Notes under the pieces: generated by a model | Told to the model about the DNA's origin: nothing | Databases searched by the model: none | Seen by the model: the letters and a program-made list of their open reading frames with translations, nothing else | Translations under genes and position numbers: made by a program | Shown here: positions 1 through 11,285 of the stretch, one piece after another | Position numbering within the stretch: position 1 is the first letter of the stretch | Layout of the letters: every line of letters begins with the position of its first letter | NCBI RefSeq assembly: GCF_024749165.1 | Contig: NZ_CP087190.1 | Span: forward strand, 1,634,001-1,698,000 | Direction: 5' to 3' | Length of the DNA stretch: 64,000 nucleotides | DNA from: Pseudomonas sp. B21-023 | GTDB lineage: Bacteria; Pseudomonadota; Gammaproteobacteria; Pseudomonadales; Pseudomonadaceae

Positions 1-440
1 CTGCTGGAGCCGGTGGCCAGCAGCAGGTGTTCGCACTGGATGCGCTGGCCGTCGACTTCGATGCTCTTGCCGTCGAGGATCTTCGCCCAGCCATGGATCA
101 CCTTCACACCGTGCTTTTTCAGCAGCGCGGCGACGCCGCTGGTGAGGCGGTCGACGATACCGTCCTTCCACTCGACGCTGCGGCTGATGTCCAGGCGTGG
201 CGAGGACACGCTGATGCCCAGCGGTGAGGGTTCGGTGTAGCGGCTGGCCTGGTGGAACTGCTCGGCCACATGGATCAGCGCCTTGGACGGAATGCAGCCG
301 ATGTTCAGGCAGGTGCCGCCCAGGGCCTGGCCTTCGACCAGCACGGTGGGGATGCCCAGTTGCCCGGCGCGGATGGCAGCCACATAGCCGCCGGGGCCGC
401 CACCGATGATCAGCAGGGTGGTGTTGATGAGCTCTTGCAT
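1..440 (-). CDS. lpdV: Dihydrolipoyl dehydrogenase (E3) of the branched-chain 2-oxoacid dehydrogenase complex, partial
   Basis: N-terminal 146 residues of the flavoprotein that reoxidises the lipoyl group of BkdB with NAD+. The frame begins at the ATG at 440 and is still open at the window edge, so the 3' part is missing. The start [20 protein letters not shown] is the FAD-binding Rossmann motif GxGxx[14 protein letters not shown] at residues 41-53 is the redox-active disulfide motif, with Cys44 and Cys49. It is the last gene of the bkd operon, two bases beyond the bkdB stop. Position in the operon identifies it as the valine-pathway E3 rather than the pyruvate or 2-oxoglutarate dehydrogenase E3. 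Confidence 0.95.
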   Translation of the reverse strand, partial: MQELINTTLLIIGGGPGGYVAAIRAGQLGIPTVLVEGQALGGTCLNIGCIPSKALIHVAEQFHQASRYTEPSPLGISVSSPRLDISRSVEWKDGIVDRLTSGVAALLKKHGVKVIHGWAKILDGKSIEVDGQRIQCEHLLLATGSS

Positions 441-442
441 GA

Positions 443-1711
443 TCACTCCACGAACAGGCAGGCGGGCTGTTCCAGCAGGCCGCGCACGGCCTGGATGAAC
501 AGTGCGGCATCCATGCCATCGACCACGCGGTGGTCGAACGAGCTGGACAGGTTCATCATCTTGCGCACGACGATCTGGCCGTCGATCACCACCGGCCGTT
601 CGACCATGCGGTTGACGCCGACGATCGCGACTTCCGGGGTGTTGACCACCGGTGTGCTGACGATGCCGCCAAGGGCGCCGAGGCTGGTCAGGGTGATTGT
701 CGAGCCGGACAGCTCTTCACGGCTGGCCTTGTTGTTGCGCGCCGCGTGAGCGACACGAGCGATCTCGCTGGCGTTGCTCCACAGGCTGCCGGCTTCGGCG
801 TGGCGCAGCACGGGCACCATCAGGCCGTTGTCACCCTGGGTGGCGATGCCGACGTGCACCGCGCCGTGGCGGGTGATGACCTGGGCTTCGTCGTCGTAGG
901 TGGCATTGATCTGCGGGAAGTCGCGCAGGGCGACGACCATGGCGCGCACCAGGAACGGCAGCAGGGTCAGCTTGCCGCGGCTGTCGCCATGCTTGGCGTT
1001 GAGCTGCTGGCGCAGGGCCTCGAGGGCGGTGACGTCGATTTCCTCGACGTAGCTGAAGTGGGCGACGCGACGCTTGGCGTCCTGCATGCGCTGGGCGATC
1101 TTGCGGCGCAGGCCGATCACCGGTACCTGCTCGCTGTCGGTGCGCTTGCCATAGCCCCCTGGCGCCTGGCCAGTGCTGCTCTGCGGCTTGCTGATGAAGG
1201 CGTCGAGGTCTTCATGCAGGATGCGCCCGGCCGGGCCGCTACCGTGCACGTAGCGCAGCTCGATACCGGCATCCAGGGCGCGCTTGCGCACCGCCGGGGA
1301 GGCCAGTGGCTTGTCGTGGGCCTCGCGCGGCACGATGGGCGCGGTTGCGTGGGTTGCGGCAACCTGCGGCTGGGACTCGACGCGTGGCTCGGGGCGGGCC
1401 GCGGCCTGTACCGCTGCCGGTGCCGGCTCGGCCGGCTTGGCCTGGGGCGTGTCGACATGGTTGCCGCTGCCTTCGACCTCGATGCGGATCAGCTCGCTGC
1501 CGACCGCCATCACCTCACCGGGCTGGCCGCCCAGGGCCAGCACCTTGCCGCTGACTGGCGAAGGGATTTCCACGGTGGCCTTGTCGGTCATGACATCGGC
1601 CACCACTTGATCTTCGGCGATCACATCGCCGACCTTGACGAACCATTCCACCAACTCGACTTGCGCGATGCCTTCGCCAATGTCCGGCATCTTGATGACG
1701 TGCGTGCCCAT
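443..1711 (-). CDS. bkdB: Lipoamide acyltransferase (E2) of the branched-chain 2-oxoacid dehydrogenase complex
   Basis: 422 residues, usual length for BkdB. Three parts are visible. The N-terminal lipoyl domain has the lipoylated lysine at Lys44 in MTDKATVE. A small E3/E1-binding domain lies near residues 135-170 ([13 protein letters not shown]). The C-terminal acyltransferase domain ends with the catalytic motif DHRVVDG (His394, Asp398). Ala/Pro-rich flexible linkers separate the parts. It transfers the branched acyl group from the E1-bound thiamine intermediate to CoA. Its ATG abuts the bkdA2 stop with no gap, which suggests translational coupling in a bkdA1-A2-B-lpdV operon for valine, leucine and isoleucine breakdown. 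Confidence 0.97.
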   Translation of the reverse strand: MGTHVIKMPDIGEGIAQVELVEWFVKVGDVIAEDQVVADVMTDKATVEIPSPVSGKVLALGGQPGEVMAVGSELIRIEVEGSGNHVDTPQAKPAEPAPAAVQAAARPEPRVESQPQVAATHATAPIVPREAHDKPLASPAVRKRALDAGIELRYVHGSGPAGRILHEDLDAFISKPQSSTGQAPGGYGKRTDSEQVPVIGLRRKIAQRMQDAKRRVAHFSYVEEIDVTALEALRQQLNAKHGDSRGKLTLLPFLVRAMVVALRDFPQINATYDDEAQVITRHGAVHVGIATQGDNGLMVPVLRHAEAGSLWSNASEIARVAHAARNNKASREELSGSTITLTSLGALGGIVSTPVVNTPEVAIVGVNRMVERPVVIDGQIVVRKMMNLSSSFDHRVVDGMDAALFIQAVRGLLEQPACLFVE

Positions 1712-2770
<1,059 letters not shown>

Positions 2771-2771
2771 C

Positions 2772-4202
<1,431 letters not shown>

Positions 4203-4691
4203 ATGCGTAAACTGGATCGAACGGATATCGGCATCCTCAACAGCCTGCAGGAAAACGCCCGCATCACCAACGCGGAGCTGGCGCGTTCGGTCAACCTGTC
4301 GCCCACGCCGTGCTTCAACCGGGTCAAGGCCATGGAGGAGCTGGGGGTGATTCGCCAGCAGGTGACGTTGTTGTCACCCGAGGCGCTGGGGCTGGATGTG
4401 AATGTGTTCATCCATGTCAGCCTGGAAAAGCAGGTGGAGCAGTCGCTGCACCGCTTCGAGGAAGAAATTGCCGAGCGCCCTGAGGTGATGGAGTGTTACC
4501 TGATGACCGGCGACCCCGACTACCTGCTGCGGGTCCTGCTGCCAAGCATCCAGGCACTGGAGCGCTTTCTCGATTACCTGACACGCTTGCCCGGGGTGGC
4601 GAACATTCGCTCCAGCTTTGCCTTGAAGCAGGTGCGCTACAAGACCGCGTTGCCGCTGCCGGCCAATGGCATGACGTTGCGCGAGCAATGA
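4203..4691 (+). CDS. bkdR: Lrp/AsnC-family activator of the bkd operon
   Basis: 162 residues, typical Lrp length. The N-terminal winged helix-turn-helix starts [20 protein letters not shown] and continues [25 protein letters not shown]. The C-terminal RAM ligand-binding domain includes [17 protein letters not shown]. It should sense branched-chain amino acids and switch on bkdA1-lpdV, which is divergent from it. The assignment rests on family and on its position next to bkdA1. Confidence 0.94.
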   Translation: MRKLDRTDIGILNSLQENARITNAELARSVNLSPTPCFNRVKAMEELGVIRQQVTLLSPEALGLDVNVFIHVSLEKQVEQSLHRFEEEIAERPEVMECYLMTGDPDYLLRVLLPSIQALERFLDYLTRLPGVANIRSSFALKQVRYKTALPLPANGMTLREQ

Positions 4692-4793
4692 TCCGGGCGC
4701 GGTGCCTGGGGCGCTTGATATTTTAAACACCCCCGGCCTATGTTGTGGGCGTCGCCATTCCCGGCATGCGAACACAACAAGAAGGACAGCGTC

Positions 4794-6137
4794 ATGACGA
4801 CCGAAGGCCCGCGCAACCAGGCAGTGCTCCTGGAGGGCATCGATGAAATCGAGTGCGTCACCCCCGACCTCAACGGCGTGCCCCGCGGCAAGGTGATGAC
4901 CGCCGAGGGCTTCCTCGAGGGGCGCCGCCTGCAGATGGCCCGTGGCGTGCTGCTGCAGTGCATCATGGGCGGTTACCCGGCGGCAAAATACTATGGCAGC
5001 GACGATGGCGACCTCGCGCTGGTGGCCGAACCCTCGCAGATCCATCGCCTGCCCTGGAGCGACGAACCTCGGGCGTTGACGATCTGCGATGCGGTGGAAC
5101 TCGATGGTAGCCCTTCAGGGTTGTCCAGCCGTGGCCAGCTCAAGGCGGTGATCGCCCGATATGCGCAGCGCGGGCTGGCCCCGGTGGTGGCGACGGAGCT
5201 GGAATTCTTTGTCTTTGCCGCCAACGCCGATCCGGCCCAGCCGTTCCAGCCGCCGCTGGGCAAGGACGGACGCCGGGAAATGGGCCACTCGGCCTTCAGT
5301 GTCAGCTCCAACAACGGTCTGCGCCCGTTCTTCAACGAGGTATACCGCTGCATGGCGGCGCTGGGCCTGCCACGCGACACCTTCATGCACGAGATGGGTG
5401 TCAGCCAGTTCGAGATCAACCTGCTGCACGGCGATCCTTTGCTGCTGGCCGACCAGACCTTCCTGTTCAAGCACCTGCTCAAGGAGGTCGCGCTCAAGCA
5501 TGGCCTGACCGTGGTGTGCATGGCCAAGCCACTGGCACACACACCCGGCAGTTCGATGCACATTCACCAGAGCCTGGTGGAGGTCGGCAGTGGGCGCAAC
5601 GTGTTCAGCGACGAGCAGGGCAGGGCGACCGACACCTTCCACCATTTCATCGGTGGCCTGCAGGCCTGCCTGGCCGACTTCACCGCGCTGTTCGCGCCGA
5701 ACGTCAATTCCTACCAGCGCCTGTGCCACCCCTATGCGTCACCGAACAACGCCTGCTGGTCCGAGGACAACCGTGCCGCGGGCCTGCGCATTCCGGCCAG
5801 CTCGCCTGTGGCGCGGCGGGTGGAAAACCGCCTGCCGGGCGCCGATGCCAACCCCTACCTGGCCATTGCCGCGAGCCTTGCCGCTGGCCTGCACGGCATT
5901 GAGCGGCAGATCGCGCCGACGCCGGCCATCCAGGGCGAGTTCGAGGTGCCGGAACACCTCAGCCTGCCTTGCACCCTGCATGCTGCGCTTGAGCGGCTCA
6001 AGCGCAGCGACCTGGCGCGGGAACTGTTCGGCAAGGAGCTCATCGAAGGCTACATCGCCACCAAGACCCTGGAGCTGAGCGATTTCTTCGATGAAATCAC
6101 CCCCTGGGAGCGTCGCGTGCTGGCCGCGCAGGCCTGA
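4794..6137 (+). CDS. Glutamine synthetase-like gamma-glutamylpolyamine synthetase (PuuA/SpuI/PauA type)
   Basis: 447 residues from the ATG at 4794, which is preceded by AGAAGGA. The frame extends further upstream, but without a convincing start. It has the catalytic fold of the type I glutamine synthetase superfamily: the metal-binding segment ATELEFFVF, the His-containing GSSMHIHQSL, NSYQRLCHPYASPNNACWS and a C-terminal ENRLPGADANPYLAIAA. The AAA/adenylylation features of GlnA are absent. Members of this size in Pseudomonas usually ligate glutamate to a mono- or polyamine for catabolism. The actual amine substrate cannot be read from the sequence. An MFS transporter gene follows. Confidence 0.85.
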   Translation: MTTEGPRNQAVLLEGIDEIECVTPDLNGVPRGKVMTAEGFLEGRRLQMARGVLLQCIMGGYPAAKYYGSDDGDLALVAEPSQIHRLPWSDEPRALTICDAVELDGSPSGLSSRGQLKAVIARYAQRGLAPVVATELEFFVFAANADPAQPFQPPLGKDGRREMGHSAFSVSSNNGLRPFFNEVYRCMAALGLPRDTFMHEMGVSQFEINLLHGDPLLLADQTFLFKHLLKEVALKHGLTVVCMAKPLAHTPGSSMHIHQSLVEVGSGRNVFSDEQGRATDTFHHFIGGLQACLADFTALFAPNVNSYQRLCHPYASPNNACWSEDNRAAGLRIPASSPVARRVENRLPGADANPYLAIAASLAAGLHGIERQIAPTPAIQGEFEVPEHLSLPCTLHAALERLKRSDLARELFGKELIEGYIATKTLELSDFFDEITPWERRVLAAQA

Positions 6138-6267
6138 GCGCGACACGACTGCTACTGGATGCGCCCCCATGGCTCTTTTTGCTGCCTGGGGGCCTGTGCC
6201 AAGATGGATTTGCTTTTATGCTTGCCTGCAACCCAACGCCACCTGGTCAAGGAGCTTGACGGGACGT

Positions 6268-7596
6268 ATGCGAAATATCTGGAAGCCGTTTCAGTCGCTG
6301 TACTTCGCCGCCTTGATGATGCTGATCGGCTCGGGCCTGCTGAGTACCTACCTGGCCTTGCGCCTGGCCGCCGATCATGTCGACAGCCTTTGGATCGGTG
6401 CGCTGATGGCGGCCAACTACTTCGGCCTGGCGGTGGGGGGCAAGGTAGGGCACCGCTTGATCGGCCGGGTCGGGCATATCCGTGCCTATGCCACTTGTGC
6501 CGGCATTGTCGGCGCCGCGGTGCTCGGGCATGGGCTGACCAACTGGCTGCCAGCCTGGGTCGGGCTGCGTATGATCGTCGGCCTGGGCATGATGTGCCAG
6601 TACATGGTTATCGAGAGCTGGCTCAACGAACAGGCCGACGCCAAGCACCGTGGCGCGGTGTTCAGCGGCTACATGATTGCCTCCTACCTGGGGCTGGTGC
6701 TCGGCCAGTTGATCCTGGTGGTGCACCCGCAACTGGGGCCGGAACTGCTGATGCTGGTGGCGATGTGTTTTGCCTTGTGCCTGGTGCCGGTGGCGATGAC
6801 CCGGCGCATTCACCCCGCACCGTTGCGCCCGGCGCCGATGGAGCCGAAGTTCTTCATCAAGCGCGTGCCGCAATCGCTGTCAACTGTGCTTGGTTCGGGC
6901 CTGATCGTCGGCTCCTTCTATGGCCTGGCGCCGCTGTATGCGTCCAGCCAGGGTCTGAGCACCGAGCAGATCGGCCTGTTCATGGGCTGCTGCATCTTTG
7001 CCGGGCTGCTGGTGCAGTGGCCGCTGGGCTGGCTTTCCGATCGCTATGATCGCGCCGTGCTGATCCGCAGCGTGGCCATCGGCCTGGCCCTGGCCGCCGC
7101 GCCGCTGGCGATCCTGCCGGGGGTTCCGCTCGAGCTGCTGTTCGCCATGGGCTTTGTCATTTCGCTGTTGCAGTTCTGCCTGTATCCCTTGGCGGTGGCG
7201 TTCTCCAATGACCACGTGGAGAGTGAGCGGCGGGTCTCGCTGACCGCGATGCTGCTGGTCACTTATGGTGTGGGCGCCTGTATCGGACCGTTGGCGGCCG
7301 GGGTGCTGATGAAGCTGCTGGGCGCGCAGATGCTCTACGCCTTCTTCGTGTTCTTCGCGTTGGTGCTGGTGTGGCGCATTCGGCCCAAGGCAGTCACTGG
7401 GCTGCACCAGGTCCAGGATGCGCCGCTGGGGCACGTGGCGATGCCAGCGGCGGGCTCGCCCTTGTCGGCGGCCCTCGACCCGCGGGTGGATGAGCAGACG
7501 GTGCAGGATGTGATGCAGGCGCCGGTGGCGGCGGAAGATACCGAGGAGGATGCCGGTGCGCAGGCGCAAGGCGAGGTGGGCAAATCGATGTCCTAG
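6268..7596 (+). CDS. Major facilitator superfamily transporter (YcaD/UMF1-like)
   Basis: 442 residues from the ATG at 6268. The frame is open further upstream, but AAGGAG at 6249-6254 and the hydrophobic start RNIWKPFQSLYFAALMMLIG favour this ATG. About twelve hydrophobic segments are visible. The MFS loop motifs GGKVGHRLIGRVGHIR and GWLSDRYDR follow helices 2 and 8, as in this superfamily. The last 60 residues are polar and acidic (AAEDTEEDAGAQAQGE), probably a cytoplasmic tail. Substrate unknown. A bidirectional terminator separates it from the convergent flgZ. Confidence 0.85.
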   Translation: MRNIWKPFQSLYFAALMMLIGSGLLSTYLALRLAADHVDSLWIGALMAANYFGLAVGGKVGHRLIGRVGHIRAYATCAGIVGAAVLGHGLTNWLPAWVGLRMIVGLGMMCQYMVIESWLNEQADAKHRGAVFSGYMIASYLGLVLGQLILVVHPQLGPELLMLVAMCFALCLVPVAMTRRIHPAPLRPAPMEPKFFIKRVPQSLSTVLGSGLIVGSFYGLAPLYASSQGLSTEQIGLFMGCCIFAGLLVQWPLGWLSDRYDRAVLIRSVAIGLALAAAPLAILPGVPLELLFAMGFVISLLQFCLYPLAVAFSNDHVESERRVSLTAMLLVTYGVGACIGPLAAGVLMKLLGAQMLYAFFVFFALVLVWRIRPKAVTGLHQVQDAPLGHVAMPAAGSPLSAALDPRVDEQTVQDVMQAPVAAEDTEEDAGAQAQGEVGKSMS

Positions 7597-7618
7597 GCGG
7601 CCTGCCCGGGCACCAATG

Positions 7619-7647
7619 AAAACGCCACCCGAGGGGTGGCGTTTTTC
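7619..7647. terminator. Bidirectional rho-independent terminator
   Basis: The sequence AAAACGCCACC-CGA-GGGGTGGCGTTTTT forms a strong hairpin flanked by A and T tracts. It lies between the convergent MFS transporter and flgZ genes and can end transcription from both. Confidence 0.9.
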
Positions 7648-7662
7648 ATGGGCTGGCGACGA

Positions 7663-8406
7663 TCAATAGTCGTCCTTGTCGAACCGCCGCGCTTCACGCT
7701 GCAACTGATAGACGAAGCTCTCGATCTTGCGCTGGGCCTGGCCGTTGAGGTTGTGGAAGCGCACCCCGGCGAAGGTGGTGTTGATGCGCTCTTCGAAGTG
7801 CAGGTGGCGCAGTTCGACCAGGGTGTCGGTCAACCCCAGTGGGGTGCCGGCCTTGAAGCGCTCATAGACCTGGCCTAGTTGCAGGCGGTCCTCGACGTTG
7901 CCGTCGAAGCGCAGTTTGCAGCCGGTGGCCGAGATATCCAGCAGTTTGCCGCGCAACGCGCCATTGCCCTTGAGGTGGGTGCCGTCAAGGGTCACGTCGA
8001 CCAGTTGCGACAGCTTCAGCGCGGCGCGGAAGGCATTGCGGCGTTGGTGATAGGTCACTTCCTCGGGCAGCGGGCCACGGTAGCAACGGTGGCCGTCGAT
8101 CTCGGTGATGGTCAGCGGTATGTTGCTTTCCCAGGCGATGCGCACGCCGTCGTGGAAGCCTTCGACGCGGAAGGGTTCGCCGCTCTCGATGTACTTCTCG
8201 CCGTCGCGAGGGATCATCTCATCCAGTGCCAGGACACCGCTTTCCCGGTCGACATGCACCACATAGCTCTGGAACCGCTGGCTGCGCTCATGGAAGCTGA
8301 TGATCAGTGGGTCGTGGCTATCCAGCAGCTGGCGCAAGTTGGCCGCGATCTCCAAAGGGGTGGTCAGCACCTTTGGGGGCTGGGGAGCATCGGATTCATT
8401 GAACAC
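7663..8406 (-). CDS. flgZ: c-di-GMP-binding flagellar brake protein (YcgR family, PilZ domain)
   Basis: 247 residues with a GTG start at 8406 ([11 protein letters not shown]). GGAG lies about 11 bases upstream. The N-terminal half (about residues 15-115) is the YcgR-type split-barrel domain. The C-terminal PilZ domain carries the c-di-GMP signature: RRNAFR near residue 125, and DISATGCKL about 35 residues later (D/NxSxxG). When c-di-GMP is bound, such proteins slow the flagellar motor by contact with motor proteins. It sits directly beyond flgN, the usual place in Pseudomonas. Confidence 0.93.
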   Translation of the reverse strand: MFNESDAPQPPKVLTTPLEIAANLRQLLDSHDPLIISFHERSQRFQSYVVHVDRESGVLALDEMIPRDGEKYIESGEPFRVEGFHDGVRIAWESNIPLTITEIDGHRCYRGPLPEEVTYHQRRNAFRAALKLSQLVDVTLDGTHLKGNGALRGKLLDISATGCKLRFDGNVEDRLQLGQVYERFKAGTPLGLTDTLVELRHLHFEERINTTFAGVRFHNLNGQAQRKIESFVYQLQREARRFDKDDY

Positions 8407-8485
8407 GGGTTATCAATCTCCAGGCAAAACGGCACACGCAAGTTACGGCATTTTGCCAGTATGTTCCGTGCCTTGAAACAAATAA

Positions 8486-8953
8486 TCAAACCTGGCTGAT
8501 TGCCCGGGGCTTGTCCATGGGCGATGTGGCGCCACGGCTGTCATAGAGCGACGGGGAGTCGCCGCCCATGAGGATTCTGATCTGATTGGTCGTGGCGTGT
8601 TGCTGCGCCTGGATGATCCGCCCATTGGTCTCGTTGACCTGCTGGCAGTTGTCCATCAGTTGGGTCAGCACATCGAGCTGCTGCATGATGATCTCGCCAT
8701 TGGGCGACAGCTCGGCGACGGCTTTCACGCCTGCACGGTCGGCGCTGAGGCCGAGCCCAGTGAGCAGGTTGTTGCGCCGCAGCCCCTGCTGCTCAAGCAG
8801 GACGATCAGGGATTGCTTGCGGGCAAGGATCTGCTCCAGCTTGGCCATATCCCGACCGTGCAGGGCCACTGCCTCCTTTTGTAGAAGGTCGAGCAGTTCC
8901 TGCGTCGGTGCTAAATCGTCTTCGATCAGTTGCAGCAGAGTGATGTCGTGCAT
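8486..8953 (-). CDS. flgN: Flagellar export chaperone for hook-filament junction proteins
   Basis: 155 residues, mostly helical with heptad-like spacing (QLIEDDLAPTQELLDLLQKE, then repeated LLEQQ/QLDVLTQLMDN) and a polar, probably disordered tail. FlgN binds FlgK and FlgL in the cytoplasm and delivers them to the export gate. AAGAG precedes the ATG. It lies 47 bp beyond flgM in a probable flgA-flgM-flgN transcript. Confidence 0.92.
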   Translation of the reverse strand: MHDITLLQLIEDDLAPTQELLDLLQKEAVALHGRDMAKLEQILARKQSLIVLLEQQGLRRNNLLTGLGLSADRAGVKAVAELSPNGEIIMQQLDVLTQLMDNCQQVNETNGRIIQAQQHATTNQIRILMGGDSPSLYDSRGATSPMDKPRAISQV

Positions 8954-9000
8954 GGCTAACTCTTGGCGTGGTGCGTCCTTGAAGTCAGCGCGCCTGGTGG

Positions 9001-9315
9001 TTAGCGCTGAGCTTCGAAATCAAGCAGTTTGCTAGCGACCCGGTCGGCATCGACCTTGTAGCTGCCGTCTGCGATGGCCTGTTTCAACTCGGCCACACGG
9101 GCACTGTTGACGGTGGGCTGATCGCGCAGCTTGTCGCTGATCTTCTGCAATTGCTGGGCCTCTGGGCTCAGATGTACTGTTTCTCCGCTGGCACCGGTGT
9201 GCTTGGGCGCTTCGTTGGCCTCGCCGGCTTTAGCGGCGTTGCCGGACGCGGTGTTGCCGCGAACGCCGCCCGTGACGGACGGAGAGTTATTCAAACGACT
9301 GAAGTCGATGACCAT
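9001..9315 (-). CDS. flgM: Anti-sigma-28 (FliA) factor
   Basis: 104 residues from the ATG at 9315 ([12 protein letters not shown]). A TTG two codons upstream is also in frame. The N-terminal half is Gly/Ala/Thr-rich and disordered. The C-terminal sigma-binding part contains [17 protein letters not shown] and [20 protein letters not shown], the conserved FlgM pattern. It holds FliA inactive until it is secreted through the completed hook-basal body. It has its own sigma-28-type promoter upstream, so it is probably under feedback from FliA. Confidence 0.95.
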   Translation of the reverse strand: MVIDFSRLNNSPSVTGGVRGNTASGNAAKAGEANEAPKHTGASGETVHLSPEAQQLQKISDKLRDQPTVNSARVAELKQAIADGSYKVDADRVASKLLDFEAQR

Positions 9316-9350
9316 GATCAAAACCCCTGGGAATTAGGACGCATGCCTTG

Positions 9351-9377
9351 TTTTCGACCAAACCGAAAAAAACTTTA
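9351..9377 (-). promoter_or_regulatory. Sigma-28 (FliA) promoter of flgM
   Basis: On the minus strand, TAAAGTTT, an 11-base spacer and GTCGAAAA match the FliA consensus TAAAGTTT-N11-GCCGATAA: a perfect -35 and 6 of 8 in the -10. It ends 36 bases before the flgM ATG. Confidence 0.85.
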
Positions 9378-9490
9378 GGCACGAATGCAACACGGCCTGA
9401 AGCTGGCTTGCGTATCCCGATATCTGACAGAGTTTAGGGGCCGAGGTTGCACACCGCCACCCCTCTGTCGAAATCCTGACGCAGGGTAGG

Positions 9491-10240
9491 TTACATGGCG
9501 ACCTCGACTTGCCCGGCACCGGTTACCCGGGCCTTGATCACCCGTTTGGAATTGAGGTTGCGCACGCGGATCTGCGCTTGCATCCCGCCCTTGTCGAGGG
9601 CTTCGCCCGGCATGCGCACACTCAGGTTGCCACTGCGGGCGATGATCACTACGTGGTCGCCTTTGCGCACCACTTCGGCCTGTTCCAGGTGCTGTTGGGT
9701 CAAAACCTGGTCAAGTACCGTGGGGCGCAGCAGTTTCATGCCCACGGCCTGCTCCAGCAGGGTCAGGTAGCCGGGGCCCAGGGTGCCTACATCGCGCTCG
9801 CGCAGGGCCACATCGCTTTCATCGATGATGCTTTCGCGTTTCAGTGGCCGGGTCATTACCACGACATCGCGCAGCAGGCGCACCTGGGCGGGGACGAATA
9901 CGGTCCAGGGCGCGGCACCGTCGCAACGCACCCTCACTGTTACCCGGCCCAGCGGGGTCGAGCCTTCCAGTGAGGCATCCAACTGTTGGCTGCAAAGCGG
10001 CATGCGCAGGCGCGGGTCAAGCTTGTTGACTTCGATCTCGTAGCGGCCCTGAGTCTGGGTGGTTGCCAGATAATCTTCGACGGTGAATTCAAGAAAGCCT
10101 TGAGTGACACCGATAAGCTGTTCAGGCAAGGTAAAAGAGTCCGCCAGCGTACGCGCGCCGGGTGCTACCAGGCACAGCACAGCCAGGGGGCCGGTCAGCA
10201 GGCGCGTCAGTCGTCGGAAAAATGTCGTTTTCGTATACAT
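9491..10240 (-). CDS. flgA: P-ring assembly chaperone FlgA
   Basis: 249 residues from the ATG at 10240. A longer reading frame exists upstream but begins in non-homologous sequence. An N-terminal signal peptide is visible (RRLTRLLTGPLAVLCLVAPGA, then ADS). The C-terminal SAF-like domain includes VVMTRPLKRESIIDESDVAL and ends MQAQIRVRNLNSKRVIKARV, typical of FlgA. The protein is periplasmic and assists FlgI polymerisation into the P ring. It is divergent from cheV, with only 64 bp between the two starts. Confidence 0.95.
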   Translation of the reverse strand: MYTKTTFFRRLTRLLTGPLAVLCLVAPGARTLADSFTLPEQLIGVTQGFLEFTVEDYLATTQTQGRYEIEVNKLDPRLRMPLCSQQLDASLEGSTPLGRVTVRVRCDGAAPWTVFVPAQVRLLRDVVVMTRPLKRESIIDESDVALRERDVGTLGPGYLTLLEQAVGMKLLRPTVLDQVLTQQHLEQAEVVRKGDHVVIIARSGNLSVRMPGEALDKGGMQAQIRVRNLNSKRVIKARVTGAGQVEVAM

Positions 10241-10245
10241 GACGC

Positions 10246-10272
10246 TCAAAAAAGCAAAGCCCGTGCCGACTT
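10246..10272 (+). promoter_or_regulatory. Probable sigma-28 promoter of cheV
   Basis: TCAAAAAA, 11 bases, then GCCGACTT. The -10 matches six of eight positions of GCCGATAA and the -35 is weaker. It ends 32 bases before the cheV ATG, a suitable distance for a sigma-28-dependent chemotaxis gene. Confidence 0.6.
10253..10269 (-). promoter_or_regulatory. Candidate sigma-54 promoter of flgA
   Basis: The minus strand reads TCGGCACGGGCTTTGCT, which matches the sigma-54 consensus with exactly ten bases between the -24 GG and the -12 GC. Transcription would begin near 10243, leaving almost no leader before the flgA ATG at 10240. The element therefore either yields a nearly leaderless mRNA or is not used. 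It lies wholly inside the probable cheV sigma-28 element. Confidence 0.55.
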
Positions 10273-10304
10273 GCTGCACAGGGTAATCGTTGAAGGAGTC
10301 CGGC

Positions 10305-11234
10305 ATGGCTGGAGTGATGGATTCGGTCAACCAGCGTACGCAGCTGGTGGGGCAGAATCGCCTGGAGCTACTGTTGTTTCGCCTCAATGGCGACCAGCTC
10401 TACGGCATCAATGTTTTCAAGGTCCGGGAAGTGCTGCAGTGCCCCGACCTGACGCTGCTGCCTAAATCCCATCCGGTGGTGCGCGGCGTGGCCAACATAC
10501 GCGGGGCGACGATCCCGATCCTCGACCTGTCGATGGCGACCGGTCTGCCAGGGCTGAAGGAAGAAACACGCAAGAGTTTCGTCATCATCACCGAGTACAA
10601 CACCAAGACCCAGGGCTTCCTGGTGCACTCGGTCGAGCGCATCGTCAACATGAACTGGGAAGAGATCCATCCGCCACCCAAGGGTACCGGGCGCGATCAC
10701 TACCTGACTGCCGTGACCCGCGTCGACAACCGCATGGTCGAGATCATCGATGTGGAGAAGGTGCTGGCCGAGGTGGCGCCATCTTCCGAGTCGGTGTCGG
10801 AAGGTGTGATCGATGCCGAGGTACAGGACAAGGCGGTGATGCTGCGGGTATTGACCGTCGATGATTCGTCGGTGGCGCGCAAGCAGGTGAGTCGATGCCT
10901 GCAGACCGTGGGGGTCGAGGTGGTGGCGCTCAACGATGGTCGCCAGGCCCTGGATTACCTGCGCAAGCTGGTGGAAGAGGGCAAGCGTCCGGAGGAGGAG
11001 TTCCTCATGATGATCTCGGATATTGAAATGCCGGAAATGGACGGCTATACCCTCACGGCGGAGATCCGCAGCGATCCGCGCATGCAAAAACTGCACATCT
11101 GCCTGCATACTTCGTTGTCCGGGGTATTCAACCAGGCGATGGTCAAGAAGGTCGGTGCCGATGACTTCCTGGCCAAGTTCAGGCCGGATGACCTCGCCCA
11201 GCGCGTGGTCGATCGGATCAAGGCGAGTCATTGA
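10305..11234 (+). CDS. cheV: Chemotaxis coupling protein CheV (CheW domain plus receiver)
   Basis: 309 residues from the ATG at 10305, with AAGGAG at 10293-10298. The N-terminal CheW-like domain (about residues 20-165) contains LLLFRLNGDQLYGINVFKVR and VRGVANIRGATIPILDL. The C-terminal receiver (about 180-309) has the acidic pocket VDDSS and the phospho-acceptor in MMISDIEMPEMDG. CheV couples receptors to the CheA kinase and buffers signalling by its own phosphorylation. It precedes cheR. Confidence 0.95.
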   Translation: MAGVMDSVNQRTQLVGQNRLELLLFRLNGDQLYGINVFKVREVLQCPDLTLLPKSHPVVRGVANIRGATIPILDLSMATGLPGLKEETRKSFVIITEYNTKTQGFLVHSVERIVNMNWEEIHPPPKGTGRDHYLTAVTRVDNRMVEIIDVEKVLAEVAPSSESVSEGVIDAEVQDKAVMLRVLTVDDSSVARKQVSRCLQTVGVEVVALNDGRQALDYLRKLVEEGKRPEEEFLMMISDIEMPEMDGYTLTAEIRSDPRMQKLHICLHTSLSGVFNQAMVKKVGADDFLAKFRPDDLAQRVVDRIKASH

Positions 11235-11285
11235 AACGGCCGGGGTTCGCCCCCGGCGCTAGCGATTTAAGAAGAGGCGGCAGCA

